DNA from: Legionella sp. PC997
GTDB taxonomy: Bacteria; Pseudomonadota; Gammaproteobacteria; Legionellales; Legionellaceae
Assembly: GCF_014109825.1 (NCBI RefSeq)
Contig: NZ_CP059576.1
Span: forward strand, 543,001-607,000
Direction of reading: 5' to 3'
Length of the DNA stretch: 64,000 nucleotides
Shown piece by piece: positions 28,801 through 35,700 of the stretch (within the stretch, counting starts at the first letter, position 1; every line of letters begins with the position of its first letter). The notes beneath the pieces were generated by a model. The model had not been told where the DNA came from. It ran no database searches and saw only the letters and a list, made by a program, of their open reading frames with translations. The translations under genes and the position numbers were made by a program.

Positions 28801-29775
28801 GCTCTTTATGCTCAAAGTCCTGAGTCAAAAATGTGTAATCAATCCATCGCACGACATATTGCCGAATATCTTAAGAACTGTACGCAACGGGTAAAAATTT
28901 TGGAGCTAGGTGCGGGAGTAGGTGCAACCACAAAAACATTGATGCATGTATTAAATGACTATGAGCAGCTTGATTATTATTATACGGATGTCTCTTCCTT
29001 TTTCCTGAATCAAGGTAAAAAATTACAGGAACACGTACATTTTAATTTGCACTGCGAACACTTAGACATGAATCACTTAGCACAAGTGGCTGATGATTCC
29101 TACGATGTGGTGCTCGCTTCGAACGTAATTCATTTGGCAAATGATTTAGAGTATACGCTTAAAGAAATGCAACGTATTCTTAAGCCACAAGGGATATTTT
29201 TACTTAATGAGGCAGTGCAAGAACAAGCGTATTTAAATTTTATTTTTGGTTTATTTGATGGTTGGTGGCAAGCGAGCGGCGCCGAGCGCTTAAATGCTTC
29301 TCCTTTGTTAAGCCAGGATCTTTGGCTGCAAAAATTAACCGCAGCAGGTTTTGATCTTTCAGAACAACATTTCCGCGAGCAAGTAACCGTGCAAAAGGTA
29401 TTTTGTTGTCACAGGAAGCAGTCTAATTCCAACTCATCGGTTTCTTGGACACCGTCTCCTCCATTTTGTGAGGAAGGAATAATTACACAGAAAATTGCGG
29501 AATTCGTTCTTGAAGCACTTCACTTCCCTAAAAACGAGACTGTTGAATTAGACCGTCCTTTGGCAGAAATGGGGCTTGATTCAATTACGGGCGTCAGTTT
29601 AGTAACCCATATTAATAAAGCATTTAATTTATCATTACGCACGGCTGTCATTTTTGATTATCCTACTTTGCAGCGTTTAGCAGCATTTGTTCAGTCTCAG
29701 CTAAAGGAAAAAGAACCTATCATTCCAGAAAGACAGCCGGTAGATTTATTTGCAGGGGAATTGATTAATGATTAA
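16819..29775 (+). CDS. Trans-AT polyketide synthase 1 (modules 1-3)
   Basis: This 4318-residue protein has three modules and no AT domain. Module 1: KS1 about 18-415 (C177, H310, H343), an unassigned stretch about 415-805 ending in a post-AT-like LPFQRKSYF, KR1 about 970-1150, C-methyltransferase with EVGAGSG near 1363, and ACP1 (S1604). Module 2: KS2 about 1661-2085 (C1827, H1962), DH2 (H2121, D2280, Q2284), KR2 about 2550-2740 and ACP2 (S2836). Module 3: KS3 about 2904-3325 (C3056), KR3 from about 3650, methyltransferase (LELGAGVG near 4031) and ACP3 (S4255). KR1 lacks the usual Asn four residues after Tyr, and KR2 has GLGAIP in place of the GxGxxG. No loading domain precedes KS1. Malonyl units must come from the free AT at 49009. 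It overlaps the next PKS gene by eight bases (ATGATTAA). Confidence 0.92.
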   Translation: MEQELLPITQKNSHLEDTTPVLIGLSLRLPQIETEEALWQFLIAGQKTRSSVSSSRMWRGEDETTYANLFTDWNFFDPSLFNLTAKDIAHLDPQQKLALYGVHTCLENAGMMRSELQQATTGVYAGVMSVDHLHSYATTTSDSDSRFFLNNCEASVANRVSYCFNFTGESKSINAACASSLVALKDACDSIRLGENDFAFVIGVNYIDSALRHQSFKKAGMLSRSGWCHTFSMQADGYLPLEGMITLLVTSKAKAEALNLSVLGVVTGISCNHNGTTSTMTAPSVTAQSQLIRLAQKQCSYLDVGYIEAHGTGTNLGDPIELEALSHHYPGCYIGSIKANVGHMEAGAGLLGVAKCLLILKNRKIPPHVLSDKANVLLSETLNINTEPVDYNHSQIAVSSFGFGGTNAHAILQRVPERIPININKPFKLPVLLSAKTKEDLESLVALSEDYVLQEDAYHMALNSIYTQEHCVSFRQAGWLYEQHITWMPIKNDYLVLPGDCAPTSSLQLRSYLSSACLEQLPEYWVHLIHDFLSDIRCIEAEGSAVSLAIKANQKIQTHLIVNGTSYPALTDLDDYVFKLVEGLVIESSQVNQLIAESMVLYQHQYTFRGFLQTLLPAELIVLFEQNDLQKIQNRLCLWTNEEIMPRHVDKKLIRYELVLMLLWARVRVINKWQLSTVKNELLRRFTASFVELIALLEHQLLLPEEIKLLVQLDDIYIELFKSRLIERITTHSDASAFTLLVAYYKPITCIQDVQNSSTNQCIVHFKAGQRICIDLDQVSDKDVLTITDELVLQLWLRGFVIDFERYLGSLPFQRKSYFKETTKHSIENVKQFYTLQTTLKCINQHDFAHLKTMHWNEYSVHDILTHDLWVTIDYSEQDPIQWVLEIIRQISVKCSNQLKKQRIIYLKLDENYSSQEVELITHFVNAVNLEINPLLLRVIDFKGRFYLYQQVALQCSKEARKGFAYRGTYVLVGGAGGVGLKLGSYLQEKYAAQIYVVGRKPYAQLHDQVRIQLQQNKMIYHCCDPGATKDFLNYLKQLAAAEKISGIFHLAVARHDEWWVKQSEHSLSTTLKQVSQRNSWLVSEELAQYTKNLYVFTSIQAYSPNLGATIYSFEAALKNYLITQQNSLPCFVTALGVIEGIGLATSADYTKYMANNDLAPLSFAELMESFELQIDTQTPFALITGRTKPHNSITPVTVNKNQILEEYVALSLLLRINQSVPMHGRKLEMIFPAFQKHFQKLVRELFNIWQKLQLVRMEENFIFIAQEISQLEKLKSNYEDELNEGNYSSRLKLFIAVCDQYPEILSGALLPHQVIFPQGNTELVQGFYEHHVVADYANQMVARKLRDYSRLSQKPIKILEVGAGSGASTRAILTELHDQSFTYYFTDISSALVNKARRNFSEYEHSMEFRVFDMEQMDAQHEFYQAFDVVIATNAIHATSDILNSLKSLSECLADSGHLLLNELVEKTNYTTAIFGLFDGWWNAKDQHLRQMNSPLLSAEQWISVLQKMNLTDIEYQYSCLNFSSAEQIVIDAKIKREPQIKKQPALMMGDAKGSAELVGTQDVSVYPDKNPQWIIEQLAQTLYLDSKTIQLEDRLSELGFDSLSLSDLYQKLKTRFPDLGIAELFAVDTVDALVKRFTDHEGIKIPDIHFELNHYNQETDIAIVGLSYQLPHTGSDDFISMLQQGKTAFAPIPKSRWEHESFFYAQKGKQGTSYAHSGSFLKDIDCFDEAFFKLSPREAAFIDPQERLLLQNAYFALEDAKAFPIASDNKISVFVGISGAYYSWLNEDWTTQKHANSACAYWSAANRISYSFNLHGPSMAVDTACSSSLSALHLACQSVLADESTMAVVGGVNLIVHPRQMVELSDLHMLSAQSINATFSQNADGFVYAEGVVALCIKKLNAAVAEGNKIYGVIKGSALNSGGKMHGYTVPNSEAQKQVILAALQKAGINSWQINYIEAHGTGTILGDPIEIKALGEVYQNKAFLGSVKSNMGHSEACAGLAGLVRILLQYHHEEIFAGVNAWPLNEHCHFEKTQFIIPEQNIPWEHSRGARFSALSSFGAGGSNAHIILQDYPFIPEMCTQHHTFKKQAHWSIPKNYSAIIEEYPLILETKAYYFEQHRLHQRPILPGVAHIYFCYQAYLRNKEKASLRISIRDIKWLNPIYADHETDTHSLIVRFKPEDTHLLCELTGTLLYSSSTYHSLNEVPVISEYASFAKECTHELLTATMYAQFRRNNWYHGEAFQSVHTLRVNPQQNKAVATLILADAQEVPTLDPRLFDGVLQCVSVLQAELPRDQVYIPQKIEVLNLVHDWTTKIYVAVEDKSLREFSPRYDISIFDEQYRLVSHISGFCMIPIHKQQIIPQIDSSDESRNLAALSASELMSFEVKVSQKPIHYFKPFWQRIDCEKAKERTIEWLTATQTPSIDSACSIMRVNQVHNTTQFISLLQNVQHAVQTRKKLQLILCFEDSGETAVYAQAIHAYLRTAQREFPELRYSVVLLPWELSAQLLSQVAEKELPTWVKVNREGAFHTQYYHAVTPEQKEVRLLFKKNGVYVIAGGLGAIPQIIAQYLVHQYQAHILLLGRRNPSIDNMHWLGQNNISYKQVDLGDRETLHALIAQFVSEHGGVLNGCIQAAGVQQDSLIINQSAAAIETALTAKVIGTLNFDKATRGYHLDFFLLLSSYSSILANVGQSIYAAANGFLDGFSVLRESWRIQGKCSGFTYSINLPFWEQGGMQVSESVLARMQKEWGMEAISNATGCHIFETLSVLPWPQIMAHQGEPGIILQHLNDLKSTQQYRFEVNMEFKLFVVNTIKKVLELKEHFELTASFGDLGFNSILFTELANYLNDTYDLAITPATFFGYKTVAEFISHYEQAISPAAGRIQSEEVKSFTPHHVPREDVPVIIGFSALLPGCKSLHDFWQLLVNQNHVFSQTPANRLHYMQQHPGTFIEGVEAFDAAFFNLSPLEAMVMDPQQRLLLQEVWHALEMGGINPFHLKGSATGVYVGASTFDYAKQLTRNQVNNPYIPVATVHSLLANRISHFFDLSGPSEALDTACSSSLYALDRAVKAIKQGEIEQAIVCGVNLLLDDEFFNAFTQSGMLSSTNICKPFDKQADGYIRGEGIIVVILQNQARAQSQNNTIYARILGSGVNHTGKANTLTSPSSIAQQKLYEHIYSSIDIERISYIEAHGTGTSLGDPIELEGLKSFVADKNVAIEVGSVKGNIGHLEPASGLAGLIKILLMFQYQMIPGQANLSEINPYLKLQQSGLSISEESHAWQQKHLHGALIPRCAAVSSFGFGGVNAHVVLEQGTLNQRPRIDSFVPLIPLSAANEKSLYDLVKNYITWLQETPHLEPQSFCFTLQKRRLHHRYRVIFQWHNQRQLIQQMQDWLDSSVFPYISDNYQSIAQAYLNGEVAFSPPANADEMMPVHGTPAYPFIRKKLWFKTPENHLVYVSKELPAEMIHQPLCNQNIVIIHEDCCAGLLKPISSQLEKNNKVYSYNLSEFNLDEFKIFLEVRPDIDHFIIYPQYPDFNLKINLFQQDPLGLVQPLFDLLKTTLRSNLFTKKITIGWYSYTAQANHPQVAMVSGLLGSLAKEMPHWHVHHLIMDTPLEQSMLDRVAPGASQTIEYRKKQYWFPSLELAPEGEEKDFLISHKTYLILGGMGGIGRLLTQFLIESYKAKVILVGRSALDEEARQFIQAYGEQVEFIQTDVTHEAECALLIKYLQVKYPIIHAVFNLIMQLQDSTVDSMTWQQFSHVIHAKLFSAYFIYQLHQQIQIDAAVIFSSMQSSACLAGQANYAAASNALDAYCLRLEQEAALPVKIINWSIWQEVGAVTDSFYLERARDLGFIPLTTQQALESMQLGLNSPYAQFAIQNKSAAHGLQTRTVLPIKAGLNGVNQFVYCLASDLRKRQNFHDNILPKYTRLVTYLTGLPEVSAPAESLHHLLERCCQEHPDYEAYYRLAYLCYLNYKLILEGNKAAAEIIFSEEGLKLLFALYAQSPESKMCNQSIARHIAEYLKNCTQRVKILELGAGVGATTKTLMHVLNDYEQLDYYYTDVSSFFLNQGKKLQEHVHFNLHCEHLDMNHLAQVADDSYDVVLASNVIHLANDLEYTLKEMQRILKPQGIFLLNEAVQEQAYLNFIFGLFDGWWQASGAERLNASPLLSQDLWLQKLTAAGFDLSEQHFREQVTVQKVFCCHRKQSNSNSSVSWTPSPPFCEEGIITQKIAEFVLEALHFPKNETVELDRPLAEMGLDSITGVSLVTHINKAFNLSLRTAVIFDYPTLQRLAAFVQSQLKEKEPIIPERQPVDLFAGELIND

Positions 29776-32700
29776 GCAACGACGTAAATATACTTACAGT
29801 CCCCAAAGTAATTTGTACTGGTTGGCGCACCAGATTGATGGTCATTATGTGTTCCCGCTCGATAATTTACTCATGATGATCTACTCCACTTTGAAGCCTT
29901 TAGCTACTGCACAAGTCATGCAATTAACTGAGCTTGAATTAAAGAAATTATTAATTGCCGAAGAAGAACAAACGATTAATTTAGTTCTCGAAATCGATCC
30001 CATAAATCATTATTGCAGCATTGAGCAATTGCATGGTGATGGCAGTAAGGAAATCGTTTTACGAAGTAATTATCAATTTAAATTAGAAAGCGAAATAGAT
30101 AAAGTACGAGAATTTTTGTCTACATCCTTAGGCGACATGTCTGTGGTATCCATGGATCCTAAGGTCCACCCAACAAGTTTATCGGGAAGACGGGAATTTC
30201 GTTTTAATAACACTATAGCGAAGAGTGATTTTTATCAGAAGGATTCGTTACACTACTTAGGGGATTGTTATCGGATTATTGAACAATATCATTTGAATGA
30301 TTCATTTTTTGCAGTCCTAAATCCTAAGGCCAGTTATCCTGCTGTTTTGGGGAGCATGTTGCATTCTTTGATTTATCTTGATGATCCTTGTTTTCAGAAA
30401 AATCCTCGTCCCGGATTACCTAAAAAAATCAAAAGAGTGTTATTTCATGTCCGGAATCAGCCTAATGAATTTTTATATGCTAAAGACCAAGACGCTACGG
30501 TTTGTGATGCGCAGGGAAATTGGCAAGTCATTATGGAAGGAGTTGAGCTCACGCGATCTAAAACACCTGAAATTAAAACGCTTAAAGAGCCTTTAGATAT
30601 TGCTGTAATTGGTATGGCGGGGCAATTTCCACAAGCTAAAAATCTGGAAGAATTATGGCGTGGTTTATGTGAAGGATTTAATGCGATTACCCCCTTAGAG
30701 AAACGAGGAGAACACAATTTTCGTGAGCCCAATTATGCTGGGTGGTTAACTGATGTCTTTGCCTTTGATCCCGAATATTTCCATATACCAAAAATTGAAG
30801 CGCAAGCGATGGATCCGCAACAGCGTTTATTTTTAGAAACAGCAGCAACTGCGTTAATGGATGCGGGTTATTCCCCCATGGAACTTCCTGATAAATTCTG
30901 CGGTGTTTTTGTGGGGGCAAGCCAGAATAATTATTTGACACACAGTTTACAAAAACCTATTGCCCAAAGTTTTTGGGGAAATGCCCCATCAGTTATTGCT
31001 GGACGAGTTTCTTATACTTTTAATCTAACGGGACCGGCAATTACTTTTGATACCGCATGTTCTTCTTCCTTAGTTGCCATACATCAAGCGTGCCAGGCGA
31101 TTAAAAATGGTGAATGCTCGAGTGCTCTTGCAGGCGGGGTGTTTATTATGAGCAATGATAATTTTCTCCAGCAAGCACATCATGCCAAAATGCTCTCACC
31201 AGATTATGCTTGTCAAACCTTTGGGGATAAAGCGAATGGATTTATTCCCGGCGAAGCGGTTGGCTGTGTTTATTTAAAGCCTTTAGCGCAGGCGCTTCAA
31301 GATCACGATCCCATTTATGCCGTAATTAAGGCTAGTGGGGTGAATCAAGATGGACAATCAAATGGCATTACCGCACCTAATGGTTTAGCACAGACGTCAC
31401 TAATGCAACAGATATACACTTCCTATGGCTTATCAACGAAGGATCTCGCATACATTGAAACTCATGGAACAGGTACCGAACTGGGTGATCCTATTGAAGT
31501 ACATGCGTTGCAGCGATTATTTACAACACAGTCTACGAATCCGGAACAATCATGTGGCCTAGGAAGCATAAAATCCAATATCGGTCATACAGTCCATGCC
31601 GCCGGGGTGTGTGGTTTTATCAAAACTATTTTATGCAGCTATTTCCAACAAATTCCAGCAACACTTCATTGTGAACGTGAAAATCCACAAATTGATTTTG
31701 CCAGTACCTCCTTTTATCCCGTCAAAGAATTAAGCCCATGGCCTAAAAATAAACCGCTTGCAGCAGTAAGTTCATTTGGATTTTCTGGTACCAATGCCCA
31801 TGTGGTCATCCAACAGTTTGCCAATCAGAATAGGCCTCAGTTTCCAGTACACCCATTCAAAAAAATTCAGTGTTATTGGGAGTACACTTCAGAATATACC
31901 TTATCCGCGGATCAGACTTATTTCAGTCAGCATCTCGTAAATCATCAGGCCATTTTACCAGGGGTAGTGAGTCTGGCCTTAACTCAGTATTTCCTTAATG
32001 AACTACCCTTATATTGTGTGAATGTGCATTGGCTCAAAGCATTGCCTGCACTTAATCCATTGTTGAAGGTTAATATAAATAGAACTCATAGCGCCCTTGA
32101 ACTCCTTCATGATGGAGATTCGTTTTTTAGAGCAGAATTTGCAGAACATGAAAAAGACATAGTCCCCTTTAATTTGCATGAGTTCAAACGTATCTCCCAA
32201 ACAATTGACTGCACTGAATTTTATCGCTGTTTTGAACAAGCAGGGATTAACTATGGTCCGGATTTAAAAAACATCAAGCAACTTTTTGCCTTAGAAGACC
32301 GGGTTTTTGCTCCGATTCAATTTAATGGAGATTTTAGCGAGTTTTTGTTTAATCCTTACCTCCTAGACGCTGCGTTACAAACCGTTGGCTATTTCACTTT
32401 GTATCAACAACAACCGCTTTCTTTACCGGTAAGCGCTAAAAAAATGATACTTCTTAAAAAGTTAGGGAATCATGCTTTAGTGTGCACAAAAAAAATAGGC
32501 CCGCTTAGTTTTCATATTCAAATTTTTGATGAAGAGGAGACACTGTGTGTCGTAATTGAAGAATTAAAAGCGCATTATCTTATAACATCTTATCGTCCTA
32601 CTACGCCCGGCGATTTATCTGCAGGATCCAGAAATATTGAGACCTCATTGGATCCCGCGGATAAGCCGCGGGACGTAGGAGTACATGCACAAGTACTGAA

Positions 32701-35700
32701 TACATCAGCAAACCTACCGCTTGCATCCCAGGGGTTGTCCACCGATGTAGATAATGCAGGAGTAGATACAAAATCGACTCAAGAATTAGTCTATTCTATT
32801 TTTTCCCATCGCCTAAACATGACCTCTGATGAGCTAAAAAGAGTGGGCCAATTTAGTAAGCTAGGTTTAGATTCTTTATTGGCTATGGATATTATTTTTG
32901 ATTTAGAATCTCATTTTGGCAGTCAACCCAAAACGCTGTTATTTGACCATACAACGTTTGATGAATTAATAGCACATTTCAGCATTCATACTCCTCGAAG
33001 ACGCGAAGAGCAAAAGCCACAGCCTTGGTCCGTCCCAATTTCTTCTGCAGCGGATATGGCAATTATTGGCATGGCTGTTAATTTTCCTCAAGCTTCTGAT
33101 TTCACCTCATTCATCGAGATTTTGGAAAACGAGAAAAATTGCATTCAGCCAATTGATAGTCGAAGTTATGGTTTTGGCGCATTGCTCGAAAATGCCAATG
33201 ATTTTGATGCCCTTTTTTTTAATATTGCGCCTAACGATGCATTGATAATGTGTCCGCAAGAACGAATTATGCTGCAAAACGCATGGCATTGCTTGGAAGA
33301 TGCGGGAATTCGTCTTGACAATCAACCTCAATCCGTTGGGGTGTTTATTGGTGCTATGAATAATTTTTATCAATTAACGGGTTTTGAAAAAAGCTTAAAA
33401 GAACAAAAAACAGTTTTAGCGAATTCAACTGCTGCAAGTATTGCCAATCGAATTTCCAGTGTGCTTAATTTTACTGGACCGAGTCTTACGCTTGACAGTA
33501 TGTGCTCCTCTTCATTAACCGCATTACATTTGGCAATGCAAGCCATTCTTGCCAATGATGTATCCATGGCTTTAGTGGGAGGGGTAAATCTCATAAGTCA
33601 TGATTATAAATATCAAGAACTCTTGCATCGAAATATGTTATCGCTTCAGGGACATTGTGCCAGTTTTGGAGAACACGCCGATGGCTATGTACCAAGTGAA
33701 GGAGTCGTGAGCATTTTAATCAAACCCCTCCACGCAGCAATCCGTGATGGGGATCGTATCCATGCCGTGATTAAAGGCAGTAGTGTCGCTCATAATGGGA
33801 CCAGTTCAGGTTATACCGTTCCTAATGCAAATGCCCAAGCAGAAGTAATTAAAAAAGCAATCGTAAACGCAGGGTTAAAACCCGAAGACATCAGTTATGT
33901 GGAGTGCCATGGTACTGGAACCCAATTAGGGGATCCGATTGAAATAAAAGGTTTAAGCAAAGTATTTACCGAGCGGGATTCGCCATGCTTTATTGGTTCC
34001 TTAAAATCAAATTTAGGCCATATGGAAGCAGCCGCAGGGCTTGCAGGTATGGTCAAAGTAATCGCACAAATGCAACAAAAAAAGCTTTATACAAGTCTGC
34101 ACGCGAGCAGTCTGAACCCTAATATTCAATTGCCTAAATCATTAATTCTATGTCAAAACCCATCCAGTTGGTCTGTTCATCCTAAGGACCAGTGTTATTA
34201 TGCGGGTGTGTCTAGCTTTGGTGCAGGTGGCAGTAATGCGCATGTGATTTTACAAAGCTATGAGCATACGATTCAGCCTAAAGTTAGTCCCCTGCCGCGA
34301 ACCGTATTTCAAAACCGTCGCTATGCTCATGAAGTTGAAAATAGCACGACTCCAGATCGATTTTATGAATATGTATGGCAGCAACAGGAACAACTTACGA
34401 ATAAACCGCTGGTGCCCGCATCATGTAAATGGGTGGTGCTAAGCACTAAAAGTAATGAAGCAGAGATAAGAAAACATTTGGCTCAAGATGTTATCCACTT
34501 TATTTATACCTCTCAAAGTGAATGGCACTTCCCTCAAGAGCAGAGCGTAGTAACGTCAAAACAAATAATCGAGTTATTGCCTGATGAGTTTATATTGCTT
34601 GATTGCTGCAATGATGAGCTTGAGTTAATTGAACATTTAAGTTTTTTACAACAGATTGCTCTCGCCACTAAAAAAGGAACGATACTGCAGATTAACGAAA
34701 GCCATTCACCTAACTTGGAGGTGATCGCTTATTTTCTGAGGTGCATGAATGAACAAACTATAGGATTAAAAACAGCTACCCTAGTGCTGGAGCCTCCATT
34801 TTTTACCTACGAACTCATTCAAGAGGAATTAAGGCAAATAAACCTTAATTATCATAAAATTCGTTATACTCAAGCACAGCGCTTTATCCAAGTATTACAA
34901 GAGCGGGAATATAAGAAATCAGCCTCTATTTCCATAGACTCGGAAAAGGTTTACTTAATTACAGGCGGTACGAGTGGTATCGGTGCGGAAGTTGCAAAGT
35001 GGCTCGTTGCGCGCGGTGTTCGTAAATTAATTTTAACTGGAATTACCCCTTTACCCCAAGAAAATTTATGGGAGCATTATCTGCAGTCGTCTTGTAAGGC
35101 AGGAAAAACCGTTCAATTGATTCACCAATTAAAAAAGCAAGGTTGTGTAGTGTTTTACTACATCGGAGATTTAGCTCAAGAGGAATTATTAGCCACTTTT
35201 TTAAAAATAGTCATGAAGGAAAAAAGTCATTTTGGTTGGATTTTCCATTGTGCAGGCGTTACCCCAAAGCAAACCAAGTCCCTCACTGAGCTTACCAAAA
35301 ATGAGTTCGCTCAAATGTTCCATCCTAAAAAAGCAGCACTTGATGCGTTATGGCCGGTAGTAAACTCTTATGGATTCGAACGATTAGTTCTTTTTTCTTC
35401 TGTATCAGGGGTTCTTCCAGAACTTGCAATGGGGGTCGTTGATTATGCTTTGAGTAATCATTATTTAAACGCATTTGCCCAACTGCATCCGGGAAAAGTA
35501 TTGAGTATTGCATGGCCTGCATGGAATGAGTTTAGTAAAAACGCGGAGCGAAGTAGCAGTTATCAACGAAGCCAACTTGGAAGTTATAAAACCCATGAAG
35601 CCCTGGCATTACTTACAACGTTATTAGCTTCTGCAACAAGTTCTTCAGTGATCATGCCAAGTAAGAATGGCCGTTCTCTAAATGCTCCTTTGTCAGAGCA

